DNA from: Bradyrhizobium iriomotense | Lineage (GTDB): Bacteria; Pseudomonadota; Alphaproteobacteria; Rhizobiales; Xanthobacteraceae | NCBI RefSeq assembly: GCF_030160715.1 | Contig: NZ_BSOW01000033.1 | Span: 33,585-97,584 of the forward strand | Length of the DNA: 64,000 bases | Direction of reading: 5' to 3' | Shown: positions 26,193 through 35,118 of the stretch, piece by piece | How positions within the stretch are numbered: position 1 is the first letter of the stretch | How the letters are laid out: each line of letters begins with the position of its first letter | Made by a program: the position numbers and the translations under genes | Notes under the pieces: generated by a model | Told to the model about the DNA's origin: nothing | The model's database searches: none | What the model saw: only the letters and a program-made list of their open reading frames with translations

Positions 26193-27314
26193 ATGACTTC
26201 TACGAAGGAGTTGAAAAATGACTCCTGGGACGATTGGCGTTGGCAACTTGACAATAGCATCACCACGCTTGAGGCCCTAAGAGATCACCTAAATCTAGCG
26301 CCGGAAGAGGAAAATGCATTTCACAAAGTAGGTAAGCGATATGTGTTTCAAGTAACTCCATATTACTTATCGCTGATGGATCGGAACGATCCAAACGATC
26401 CGGTTCGCCTTCAGGCACTTCCAAACGTCAAGGAGCTTGCTGACATCTATCATATAGACCAGCTCCCATCATTCCACCGATCAGGCGTGGAATCCGAAAA
26501 TCCTCTTTGGAAGGAGGGGAAGACCGATGTGAAATGCATCGTGCATAGGTACCCCGATCGCGTTCTTTTTCATCTAACTAACTTGTGTCCCACGTATTGC
26601 AGACACTGCTCGCGTAAGGTCCACGCGAGTCACGACTCAATCGTCAGTGATCGATCTTTGATTGACAGAGGAATTTCATACATCGAAGCGCGGCCGGAAA
26701 TTCGGGACGTGTTGTTGAGCGGAGGTGACCCTCTTACCATCGGCGACAACAAGATTGAGTACGTGGTGTCGCGTCTTAGGCAGCTTCCACATGTACAGAT
26801 TATTCGTATCGGCACTCGGACTCCTGTGACACTTCCGCAGCGCATTACGCCCGAATTCTGTCAGATGATTAAGAAATATCATCCGATTTGGATCAATACT
26901 CAATTCAATCACCCCAACGAGGTAACATTAGAGGCCAAACTCGCAATCGAGCGGTTGCTCGAAGCAGGGGTTCCGGTGGGCAATCAATCCGTGCTGTTGA
27001 AGGGAATCAACGACTCGGTCGATGTTATGAAACGGCTGGTCCACGCGCTCGTTATGGCGCGCGTGCGACCGTATTATTTGTATCATGCTGACTTAGTGCG
27101 GGGGGCTGAGCACTTTCGAACATCGATAGCCGAGGGGATTCATATTATCGAGAATCTCCGCGGACATACCTCCGGATTTGCGGTGCCACAATATGTAATC
27201 TGCACGCCGCTTGGTAAGACCCCGCTCAATCCGAATTACCTGATTGGCTCGGGACCGGGGCACATTGCCCTGCGCAACTATGAGTGGAGGACTTGGAAGG
27301 ATCCCGACGCTTGA
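26193..27314 (+). CDS. KamA-family radical SAM 2,3-aminomutase, substrate uncertain
   Basis: 373 residues from ATG 26193 (SD ggaga). The radical SAM cluster motif is CPTYCRHC (Cys132, Cys136, Cys139), and LSGGDPL binds SAM. RPYYLYHADL and EHFRTSIAEGI match lysine 2,3-aminomutase, with the substrate aspartate kept (Asp300). GKTPL keeps the PLP lysine (Lys342). The second lysine-binding aspartate, in VVDAPGGGGKTP of clostridial KamA, is here VICTPLGKTP: Cys337 plus a two-residue gap. The Cys-rich C-terminal tail of KamA is absent. It therefore probably moves the amino group of an amino acid other than lysine. It is AT-richer than its neighbours. Confidence 0.85.
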   Translation: MTSTKELKNDSWDDWRWQLDNSITTLEALRDHLNLAPEEENAFHKVGKRYVFQVTPYYLSLMDRNDPNDPVRLQALPNVKELADIYHIDQLPSFHRSGVESENPLWKEGKTDVKCIVHRYPDRVLFHLTNLCPTYCRHCSRKVHASHDSIVSDRSLIDRGISYIEARPEIRDVLLSGGDPLTIGDNKIEYVVSRLRQLPHVQIIRIGTRTPVTLPQRITPEFCQMIKKYHPIWINTQFNHPNEVTLEAKLAIERLLEAGVPVGNQSVLLKGINDSVDVMKRLVHALVMARVRPYYLYHADLVRGAEHFRTSIAEGIHIIENLRGHTSGFAVPQYVICTPLGKTPLNPNYLIGSGPGHIALRNYEWRTWKDPDA

Positions 27315-27416
27315 GAGCCGGGTCCCAAGTGTGCTGCGCAACCTCTGCTGGTCGCAATCCCAGACAGGACCTGTCGTTACGACGGTCGAAAGCCGCGCAA
27401 ACTCTAGGAGTGCGGA

Positions 27417-27818
27417 ATGTTTCTTAAAGCGGACGGAACTGAGGTCTGGCTGCAGAGCTCGCCAAGCCTGCCGTATTTAACGCTCGCTGGGGTGATCGAG
27501 ACATCTGAGGACTATCTGGTGGTTCGATCGAGGCTGCTTCAAGCGTATAAGCGGCATCACGGCATGGTGTCTGACGATGCATTCCTTATTTGGGATGAGG
27601 ATGGCAGCACCTTGCTTTTCTGCGCTAGACCCGACAAGCATTGCGCCTTGTTGCTGCTTGGTGAATTTGGCCAACGCAGGGAGAAAGGAACAGCAAGCGC
27701 CGTTCTTGAAGACCTGATCGATATTGTCGACAGGAGCCTCAGCGGAATTGCGCGGCACAGCGGCGCGACCATTCGGCTTCAGGTGGTGAAGCCCGAATTT
27801 GCCATCGGTACCGGCTGA
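27417..27818 (+). CDS. small unknown protein downstream of the aminomutase
   Basis: 133 residues with a good SD (aggag, six bases before the ATG). The sequence is mixed alpha/beta with no cysteine cluster or signal; LVVRSRLLQAYKRHHGMVSD and DEDGSTLLFCARPDKHCALL are its most regular parts. I do not recognise a family. It lies 102 bases after the aminomutase on the same strand, so a partner role in that pathway is possible. Confidence 0.55.
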   Translation: MFLKADGTEVWLQSSPSLPYLTLAGVIETSEDYLVVRSRLLQAYKRHHGMVSDDAFLIWDEDGSTLLFCARPDKHCALLLLGEFGQRREKGTASAVLEDLIDIVDRSLSGIARHSGATIRLQVVKPEFAIGTG

Positions 27819-28527
27819 AGGGCTACTGGAGCGAGATGTTTTTGCCGACGAAGTGCGGTCGCGTTCTTAACGCTCTGGCGAGTCCGCGAGCCTTCGAAGG
27901 GCCGAGCGCAACTTGCATCGGTCCTCGACGACAAGCCTGCAGAGCCGACGGTAACGATTGCCTTACCCGAAGCCAAGGAACGGACGCGCGCGACTTCATG
28001 GCTCTCGTAGCGGGTTGAAGCGAGGAAATTCTAAATTTTGGACTGTACGCCGGATGCTTACCTGGAAATGTCGATCGCTTCTCCTCTTGGATACCGCATA
28101 GAGATTGTGCCCACCGACACTCACGGGCTACTACGAAGAATAGTCGAGCAACGACACGATTGTTAGCAGAGACGGGCTATGGCGCGATTTCGACATCACG
28201 TCATCTGTTGTCGGTTCACCGACGCTGGCGTGTTTTGTCAGCAAGGCTGCTACGTCCGCTAAGCCACTTTCATTCCACCGACGAATGTCGGGCTGAAGCG
28301 GATGTCCGACACCTGCAAGGTGAAATCTTCGGCCCCGACAGCGTGTCATCTGTTGCCAGCGCTAGGATCTCGATTGCCAGATCGACATGACAACATTTTG
28401 GGCTTTGGCTTGATCTTCCGCTTACATACAGCTCGACGAAAGGGTTGCGCGTGTGACCAAGCCGCATCACAGTCGACAATCCTATATCGCTCTACATGGA
28501 TCGGAACGAGAAACGGGTCGTGGTGAG
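27819..28527. other. 709-base stretch without a supported gene
   Basis: Short overlapping frames only. A minus-strand frame at 28131-28349 contains PLQPDIRRWNESGLADVAAL, which looks protein-like, but it has no clear start and no family match. The promoter of the DadA-like gene presumably lies near its right end. Confidence 0.45.
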
Positions 28528-29754
28528 ATGAAAGTTGCTGTTTTAGGCGCCGGAGTCGTGGGTTGCGCAACGGCCTATATGCTCGCTAGGAACGGACACC
28601 AGGTCACGGTCGTTGATCGTCGCGACCGGCCAGGATTGGAAACAAGTTTCGCAAATGGAGGTTTGATGACGCCGAGCGACGCTAGCCCGTGGAATTCGCC
28701 AGGAACGGTGAGGCAGCTCGGCAAGATGCTCTTCGACCACAACCCAACCTTAAAGATTAACCCAAGCGTCATACCGTCAATCGTTGGTTGGGGCCTCAGG
28801 TTTCTAGCGAACTCGACTTACGAGCGGCACAAGGCGAACATGATTTCCAACATCAGGATCGCGAGATTGAGCTTGGAGGCCTTGCGCAGTATCCGCCAAA
28901 CCGCACACCTCAACTACGATCAAACGACGCGCGGCACAATGCGGGTCTTTCCCCGTGGCGGTCGGATGACTGAGTTCGTGCAAATGTGCCGCGAGATGAA
29001 GCAATGGGGAGTCCAGTTTGAGGTGCTCGATCAGAATCAGATCCTTGAGAAGGAGCCCTGCCTCGGTGCTGTTATTGACCGCTACGTCGGCGCGGTATTC
29101 TTTCCGGATGATGAAAGTGGCGATGCCCACAAGTTCACAAATGAGATCGCGAGACTGGCTACTGAACTAGGCGTTCAGTTGTTGCTGAACACCAATATTC
29201 TGAAGATAGTCAATGGATCTTCCTCGCGAATCTCACATCTATCGACATCACGAGGCGATGTATCTGCAGATGTGTACGTTCTTTCGCTCGGCAGTTACAG
29301 CCCAATATTGGCTCGCCCATTGGGCATCTCGTTGCCGATCATTCCCGTTAAAGGGTATTCCGTCACTGTGGCACTAAACGGGTGGAAGGGAGGACCGACA
29401 CGCCCCGTTATGGATGATGGATACCATGCGATGATGGTGCCCATGGGCGATCGACTGCGCATGGGCGGTCGAGCCGAATTCGCTGGATACGACACACGTG
29501 TTGACGAAGAGGAAGGATGGCGCGTTCTGGACGACATTATGAAGATCCTGCCGGTCCTGAGGTCTCACATCGACGCAAATGCCGTGCTTAATTGGTCTGG
29601 CTTGCGCGCGATGACGCCTGGTGGGCCCCCTCTGGTCGGACCAACGTCCTATGCGAACCTCTTGCTGAACACCGGTCACGGACCACTTGGATGGACCATG
29701 GCATGCGGGTCTGCAAAGCTGATTTCCGATCTGATTACGCACAGACAAGTTTGA
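28528..29754 (+). CDS. DadA-type FAD-dependent D-amino-acid dehydrogenase / amine oxidoreductase
   Basis: 408 residues from ATG 28528 (preceded by ggtgag). MKVAVLGAGVVGCATAYML is the FAD-binding GxGxxG Rossmann start. Other DAO-family marks are TSFANGGLMTPSDA, the GRAEFAGYD strand and the C-terminal GHGPLGWTMACGSAKLISDL. Small DadA enzymes oxidise D-amino acids to 2-oxo acids and pass electrons to the quinone pool. The position downstream of an aminomutase suggests that it may act on an unusual amino acid from that pathway; this is inference. Confidence 0.85.
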   Translation: MKVAVLGAGVVGCATAYMLARNGHQVTVVDRRDRPGLETSFANGGLMTPSDASPWNSPGTVRQLGKMLFDHNPTLKINPSVIPSIVGWGLRFLANSTYERHKANMISNIRIARLSLEALRSIRQTAHLNYDQTTRGTMRVFPRGGRMTEFVQMCREMKQWGVQFEVLDQNQILEKEPCLGAVIDRYVGAVFFPDDESGDAHKFTNEIARLATELGVQLLLNTNILKIVNGSSSRISHLSTSRGDVSADVYVLSLGSYSPILARPLGISLPIIPVKGYSVTVALNGWKGGPTRPVMDDGYHAMMVPMGDRLRMGGRAEFAGYDTRVDEEEGWRVLDDIMKILPVLRSHIDANAVLNWSGLRAMTPGGPPLVGPTSYANLLLNTGHGPLGWTMACGSAKLISDLITHRQV

Positions 29755-29829
29755 GAAGCGATCCAATCTCGTTCGTCAAGAACCTGGTCTGTGAGATGAC
29801 GGGACGCTGATGGCTGCAATGAGTGCGGT

Positions 29830-30110
29830 CAGGATACGAGACCAAATATCTCCGAGCCAAGCAAAGCGTCAGTTCTGGCAGACCGCGGAGAGCAAGTCGT
29901 TGGCGCGCCACCCGCGCGGTCTTTGAGACAACAGCGGCGGCGGTGACTTTCGGCGTTCGGGTTGTCCGATGATGGGCTCGATGGCGAAGGAACGGCGCAG
30001 TCCGCGCTCGACGACAGAAGACGCCGCGCTTCTTGCCCGAGATTTGCTGTGATGCAGAATTGAGATTCCGGATGCACACCCGTGAGATGAGCCGCAGCAA
30101 TTGCGGCGGC
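29830..30110 (-). mobile_element. IS5/IS1182-type transposase C-terminal remnant
   Basis: Minus-strand frames give ISGKKRGVF, then in another frame VERGLRRSFAIEPIIGQ, then RCCLKDRAGGA. These correspond in order to the KRGV...RRRSAIEPIIGH...CHLKGR.GDAAN end of an IS5/IS1182-type transposase. At least two frameshifts separate them. The remaining bases of 29755-30328 show nothing else. Confidence 0.65.
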
Positions 30111-30328
30111 CATTGCCCGACGCGCAATCTAGATAGAGGCGCAAGCAACGGACAAGGCCGCCGTAAAGATCAGGCCTCTTGCAGGCCCACTTAGTCTCTG
30201 CGCTGGATGCGATGCTCGTTCAATCTAAGCAAGGAATGTTAGTTAGATACCCTTTCGTGTTCAGTGACAAATGGTGACCATTCTACTACCAGATGTGCTA
30301 GGTGAGCAGCTCTCTCGGCGGTCTTCAC

Positions 30329-30861
30329 ATGGCGAATACGACTCCAATCGAGTGGACGGCTGCGACTTGGAATCCTGTAACTGGGTACGCCAAGATCAGC
30401 AGCGGCTGCGACAATTGCTATGCCGAACGCTTTTCTGAGCGTTTTCGCGGCACGCCAGGGCCCCCCTTTGAGCCAGGATTTGATCTCACGTTGAGGCCGG
30501 ACCGGCTTGAGCAGCCTCTGCGCTGGCGTGAGGCCGCATGATCCCCGTGAATTCCATGAGCGATCTCTTCCATAAAGACATTTCGACATCCTTTATCTCG
30601 AAGGTGTGTGACACGATGGAGAGGGCTAACTGGCACACGTTCCAGGTTTTGACGAAGCGCTCATCGCTGATACGCAATTTCCTGCGACGCAGCTATAGCA
30701 ACGAACGAGGCCCGAGCCACATTTGGTTTGGCGTTTCCGTTGAGAACGGTAGCAAGAAGAGCCGGATAAAGCACTTGCAAGAAACACCCGCCGAAATTCG
30801 GTTTCTATCTATCGAAGGCATTAGAGGCGCGGCGGCAACGCGAGCATGCCGCGAAGGTTGA
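30329..30861 (+). pseudogene. DUF5131 (phage Gp37/Gp68-type) gene, frameshifted and C-terminally truncated
   Basis: MANTTPIEWTAATWNPVTGY and SSGCDNCYAERFSERF are the standard DUF5131 opening. The frame ends at 30541; the protein resumes in another frame as MIPVNSMSDLFHKDISTSFI and continues to RFLSIEGIRG near 30830, after which the conserved IEPLLG...WVIVGGESG part is missing. The lesions are a one-base-class shift near 30535 and a deletion of the C-terminal half. DUF5131 genes are often found beside tcmP genes and within defence islands, which fits the next remnant. Confidence 0.8.
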
Positions 30862-30989
30862 TAATGCGGAGCGGAAGACGGGACAGTCCGAACTGTTCGA
30901 TTCCTTGCACGAGATGTCGGCAAAACGAAGCGACAGCATTTCTTGACGGCGAACGAAAGAAGGCTCGCGATCCCCTAGTGGCATTAGCT

Positions 30990-31178
30990 CCGGCTAGTTC
31001 TTTGTTAATCCTGTACAAGGTTCTATGGCCTCAGGTTCTAGCACGCCATGTCGTCAGACGGCCGAACGTTAACAAGCTCGCCGCGGAGCTAAGAAAAGAG
31101 GACGTACTCAAGCTTCCAGAATGGGAAGCAAAAAAGCGCGCACCTCAACGTGAATATAAAGGGTATCGCTCGGACTGA
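30990..31178 (+). pseudogene. C-terminal fragment, probably of a three-Cys-motif partner (TcmP-like) protein
   Basis: The frame ends LLILYKVLWPQVLARHVVRR, PNVNKLAAELRKEDVLKLPE and WEAKKRAPQREYKGYRSD. As I recall the family, TcmP proteins end with a similar LW...VLARHVVR.TDVN..AA.LR....L..P.W...KR.PQ.HY stretch, and they commonly neighbour DUF5131 genes. Nothing N-terminal of this can be followed, so it is a 5'-truncated remnant. The call is from memory of the family and is moderate at best. Confidence 0.4.
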
Positions 31179-31367
31179 ACGCCGCACCTGTCACCTCAAA
31201 ATCTCGCTAGCAGCCCATCGAGCGTCGCGGCTCCTGTAATCCTGGTCATTGGGCACAAGAGCGTATTGCCACGGCTTCAATTTTGCCGCCTCGGCATCGC
31301 GCTTATCGATAATTGGGTGAAGGCGATCGCAACCCAGAGCTGAGAGCCTACAATTTGCTGAGCATAG

Positions 31368-32396
31368 TCATTGCCGCCCTATCGGCGAGCCTGAGACGCC
31401 GTTAGCCCTCCGCTGCAACGCTTCACAACGCTTCATGATTTCTTCAAAGGGCTCGACGTCTCCCAACAGAATTCCGTCGTCGGCCATTTTCTTGTAGTCG
31501 ACTTCCAGCTCTTGGCGGATCTTTTCATCAGGGACGAGTTGCAACTTGCCGGAGACGGCGGCGGAGTAGTCGATCAGATTCCCGCCGCTGTTCTTTTCGC
31601 GGAAGAACTTCGACTTCCAGTCAGCGACTTCTTTTGCGAGGGCCTTGTCGTCGAAGGCAGACTGGGCAAAGCCCTTATCGTCGAGCCGCACAAGATCGTG
31701 CCAATGGCGAGAAATGCGATCGCCTTTGATCCCCTGCGCGCAAATGACGTGAATGGCGGTTGCCTTCTCCCAGAAGGTCCTTTTCGGCAACATGATTCTC
31801 GGGTTCGCCGTAGGAAACTCGATCTCGGGCAGGTGGCTAGCTGCATCACAGGTGACCGGACGGATTTCGGCCGGTTCACCGGTTGATCGCGCGCCGAATT
31901 CGAGCTTCACTTGGGGCGGGACATACCCACTCCCTTTCGCGAGCGGGTCATAGTCCACATAGATGGTCGCATCATCGACCCGGAAGGTCACGTCGACGCC
32001 GGTTGTCTTGGTATGCCCCTGGAGAACCAGCAGCGCCTTGTCTTTCACCCATTCGGCCAGCTTGGTGCGAGCGGCTTTGGTCCATTTGTCGGCCTGGCTG
32101 TTTGTAGGCGGAATCGGCGGATCGCCAACCGCAAGATCGGGGATGATTTGGCGAATGTCGTAGGTGAGATCGATATCTTCGGAGAAGCGATGGATGATGT
32201 CGTAGCCCTTCGAAAGCGAGGTGCCGCCTTTGAAAACGAGATGGTCCCCGAACGTGGATGTGAAGAGTCCTTGGAGGGCCGAAACAACCCAAATGTCCTT
32301 TTCCAGCAAATGGACCGGCCGGCCTGAGGCCGTGGCGACAACGCCGAGAGCCTCAAGCCGCTCGTCACGTGAGAGAGCCAGATAGGATTCAGCCAT
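31368..32396 (-). CDS. abiEii: AbiEii-type nucleotidyltransferase toxin
   Basis: 342 residues. The nucleotidyltransferase core is VFKGGTSLSKGYDIIHRFSE followed by DIDLTY: GGTSLSK at 57-63 and the metal-binding D74-I-D76. MAESYLALSRDERLEALG and the HLLEKDIWV stretch are typical of AbiEii/AbiGii toxins, which act on tRNA or other RNA targets in type IV toxin-antitoxin and abortive-infection systems. It overlaps the AbiEi gene by eight bases (toxin second). Full-length, and the only toxin in this half of the window with no visible lesion. Confidence 0.92.
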   Translation of the reverse strand: MAESYLALSRDERLEALGVVATASGRPVHLLEKDIWVVSALQGLFTSTFGDHLVFKGGTSLSKGYDIIHRFSEDIDLTYDIRQIIPDLAVGDPPIPPTNSQADKWTKAARTKLAEWVKDKALLVLQGHTKTTGVDVTFRVDDATIYVDYDPLAKGSGYVPPQVKLEFGARSTGEPAEIRPVTCDAASHLPEIEFPTANPRIMLPKRTFWEKATAIHVICAQGIKGDRISRHWHDLVRLDDKGFAQSAFDDKALAKEVADWKSKFFREKNSGGNLIDYSAAVSGKLQLVPDEKIRQELEVDYKKMADDGILLGDVEPFEEIMKRCEALQRRANGVSGSPIGRQ

Positions 32397-32988
32397 GGGC
32401 CACGAGCACCTGGCTGATGGATTTTGACATCCACGCGGGCAGTGCAGGCCTGAGCGCGATCAGATCCTGTATGACCGGTTGCGGGAGCTTTTGCTTGAGT
32501 TTGGTCAGCGCCTCCGCGGCATGCTGTCTTCCCAGCCAGGCAAGCGCACGAACCGCCTCCCCGGCCTTGGGCTGCGTGGGAAGCAGCATCCACTGAGGAG
32601 CCTTTTTCATTTCAACGACTTGAGCGCCAAGTTTAAACTGCCGGTTGGGGCCCGATGTCAGATAGACAAGTTTCGTGGGGACTTGCGTTGTGAGGCCCAG
32701 CATGTTCGCAGCGGCGGCACCGTGCGGGACGATCGTTTCTGCGCGCGTAGCGGCGAAGCGCTCAATGACCTTTTCGGCCGCTGGTGCACGCGTCCCAAAG
32801 CGGGTTTTGACCGGCAGGACGTAGATCCCCTGGCTAAGACGCATCAGCTCAGCGCGCTCGTGAAGACGCTTCAAAGCCTGATCGACCGCTGCCCTGCTGC
32901 CAAGATGCAGAAATTCCTTGGCGCTAATCAAAGCGCCTTCGGGCATTGATCGGGCGTGGGTCAGAATTCGCGCAGCAATGGGCTGCAT
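32389..32988 (-). CDS. abiEi: AbiEi-type antitoxin / transcriptional repressor
   Basis: 199 residues with an N-terminal winged helix (ILTHARSMPEGALISAKEFL, then AVDQALKRLHERAELMRLSQ, GIYVLP) and the C-terminal antitoxin domain typical of AbiEi/DUF6088. AbiEi opposes AbiEii and represses the operon by binding inverted repeats. SD taggag precedes the ATG. The inverted repeat at 33002-33029 begins 13 bases upstream of the start and is the likely operator. Confidence 0.88.
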   Translation of the reverse strand: MQPIAARILTHARSMPEGALISAKEFLHLGSRAAVDQALKRLHERAELMRLSQGIYVLPVKTRFGTRAPAAEKVIERFAATRAETIVPHGAAAANMLGLTTQVPTKLVYLTSGPNRQFKLGAQVVEMKKAPQWMLLPTQPKAGEAVRALAWLGRQHAAEALTKLKQKLPQPVIQDLIALRPALPAWMSKSISQVLVAHG

Positions 32989-33001
32989 GGCTTTGCTCCT
33001 A

Positions 33002-33029
33002 CGTCAGAAATATATTCATGTTTCTGACG
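33002..33029. promoter_or_regulatory. perfect inverted repeat, probable AbiEi operator
   Basis: cgtcagaaa (33002-33010), a 10-base spacer and tttctgacg (33021-33029) form a perfect 9-base inverted repeat just upstream of abiEi. Binding of AbiEi to inverted repeats in its own promoter is established for the family; use of this site is inferred. The rest of 33030-33348, between the divergent AbiE and SIR2 operons, holds no gene I can support. Confidence 0.7.
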
Positions 33030-33348
33030 AACGTCAACCAATTCACATTTGTACTACTGTTTTCAAGGCCTTATGGCCTCCGGCAGGCCTCTTCCGCGAG
33101 AAAGTCCGCGTTACCTTATGGATCGCCTGAAAGCTGTGGGCAGCCGGAACACCCCATTCACGCGAAAGAACAGATCGTGCTCTTTGGCGGGCGATTTCCG
33201 CTGGGCATTCCGACCCGTATTGCAACGTCTCGGTGCCCTGCCGCGGCTGCCTCCGTCCGCCAGCACTCACAAAACCATAAGGAAGCTAGACGCGACTATT
33301 CTATCAATAGTTGTCCACATTCACACGCGTAAAAGCTAGCCTGAACCA

Positions 33349-35118
33349 ATGAAGCAAGCAGAATTCATTCGTATCGTGACGGAAGCACCAAGCATGTTTG
33401 CTTGGATGCTTGGCGCTGGCTCGTCTCAAAGTGCAGGCCTCCCCACAGCCTGGGACATCATTTGGGATCTAAAGCGGCGCTACTACTGTTCCGAAGAGCA
33501 CCAGGAAGTTTCGTCGAACGATCTGCAAAACGCTGCGGTCCGCGAGAAGATTGAATCTTATCTGATGTCGCGCGGCTTTCCCGCATCGAGCGATCCAACG
33601 GCCTATAGCCAAAGTTTCAAGTTGATCTTCAGCACCGACCTTGAACGGCAAAGCCGGTATCTGCAAGCCAAGCTCTCCGAAAAGGCATCATCCCTCACCC
33701 TCGGTCACAGGGTGTTTGGCGGCTTGTTGAGCACGGGAGCAATCAAGGTCGTGTTTACGACCAATTTCGATACCGTCGTCGAACGAGCTGTGGCCGAGGT
33801 TACCGGAAAAAGCCTTGCCGCCTTTCATCTCGAAGGTAGCTATGCGGCGAAGCAGGCTCTGAACAACGACGCCTTTCCAATCTATTGCAAGCTGCACGGC
33901 GACTTTCGCTACACAAGCATCAAAAACCTCACGGAGGATCTGAAAACACAGAATGCCGAGATGGGCGATTGCCTTGTGACTGCCTGCAATCGCTTCGGCA
34001 TGATCGTGGCCGGCTACAGCGGTCGCGACGAAAGTGTAATGCAGCTCCTTCACCGGGTGCTCGACGGTCCCAATCCATTCCCGCATGGCCTCTACTGGAC
34101 AACCCTCAAGGGACGGCCGCCGCTCCCGGCTGTGACCGCGCTGCTAGAAGCGGCTCACGCCAAGGGCGTGCGGGCCGAACTCATTGAGATCGAGACCTTC
34201 GATTCTTTAATGTCGCGGATATGCAAGCAATTCGAAGACAGACCGAAAGAGCTGATCGAGAAGATCGATCGAACCGACTCTCAAGCCATCTCTATTCCGC
34301 GCAAGGGCCGGGGCAACGGCGATCCAATCTTGCGCCTTAACGCGCTTCCCTTGCTTGAACTGCCCGAAACTTGTCTTGAGCTCAGTTTTGCAGCTCCGAA
34401 GGACTGGGACGATATTCACGCGGCGGAAAAGCTTGCACGTAATCAGACCATCGCGACAAAGGGCAGTTCAATCCTGGCGTGGGGAAGTGAGCAAGCTTTG
34501 CGGCAAGCGTTTGGCAAGGATCTGACCTCCTTGTCGCCCTACTCGCTCAACGACCGTCTTCAGGATTACGCGAACAATCTTCAGCTCAAAGGCTTCATAG
34601 AGCGTGCGATAGGGCTATCTCTGATACGAGGTAAGCCGCTACTGATGCGGGATTGGCGCGGCGGATCGGTGCTCATTCTGGATCGGCAACATCCCAATCC
34701 AGATCTGACACGGGCAATTTCTCAATGTGTCGGCTGCAGTCTGCATGGCCGGATTGCTGGCATGGTCTCCGCGATAAGCCCGGAACATCCCGAACCGAAG
34801 GAAGTATGGTGGGCAGAGGCGATTAGGTTTGATGTTGATGAAATCGACGGCCGGTTCTGGCTCGTCTTGAAACCCGATGTCTGGATTTGGCCAAAGCACG
34901 CACGGCAGCAAGCAACGAGTTTTCTGGATGAGCGATTGGGAAGCCGGTTCAACAATCGGGGCGATGCACTGCTCACAGCATGGATCAACTTCCTGCTTCC
35001 CGGCTCCGGGCGAGCGGCCGATCACGTTCTAAAACCATTCGAAGATCAGGACGGCCCCGGCTCGCCGAAGATCATCGTCAATGCGCGTACGGCCTTTAGC
35101 CGGAGGATGGTTGCATGA
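33349..35118 (+). CDS. SIR2-APAZ effector of a short Argonaute (SPARSA-type) system
   Basis: 589 residues. The N-terminal SIR2 NADase domain has WMLGAGSSQSAGLPTAWDII (GAG at 22-24), VVFTTNFDTVVERA (Asn139, Asp141) and IYCKLHGDFRY (His183), so the NAD-binding and catalytic residues are present. The C-terminal half (about 330-589) has the size and position of the APAZ domain that binds the Argonaute. In characterised SPARSA systems guide-loaded pAgo senses invading DNA and the SIR2 part depletes NAD+, killing the cell. Its TGA overlaps the pAgo ATG (ATGA). Intact. Confidence 0.85.
   Translation: MKQAEFIRIVTEAPSMFAWMLGAGSSQSAGLPTAWDIIWDLKRRYYCSEEHQEVSSNDLQNAAVREKIESYLMSRGFPASSDPTAYSQSFKLIFSTDLERQSRYLQAKLSEKASSLTLGHRVFGGLLSTGAIKVVFTTNFDTVVERAVAEVTGKSLAAFHLEGSYAAKQALNNDAFPIYCKLHGDFRYTSIKNLTEDLKTQNAEMGDCLVTACNRFGMIVAGYSGRDESVMQLLHRVLDGPNPFPHGLYWTTLKGRPPLPAVTALLEAAHAKGVRAELIEIETFDSLMSRICKQFEDRPKELIEKIDRTDSQAISIPRKGRGNGDPILRLNALPLLELPETCLELSFAAPKDWDDIHAAEKLARNQTIATKGSSILAWGSEQALRQAFGKDLTSLSPYSLNDRLQDYANNLQLKGFIERAIGLSLIRGKPLLMRDWRGGSVLILDRQHPNPDLTRAISQCVGCSLHGRIAGMVSAISPEHPEPKEVWWAEAIRFDVDEIDGRFWLVLKPDVWIWPKHARQQATSFLDERLGSRFNNRGDALLTAWINFLLPGSGRAADHVLKPFEDQDGPGSPKIIVNARTAFSRRMVA

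Noticed and set aside
26193..27314. EpmB (EF-P beta-lysylation) assignment for the aminomutase
   Set aside because: The protein is longer than EpmB and follows KamA through the EHFRT...HTSGFAVP blocks; no epmA-like or efp gene is nearby.
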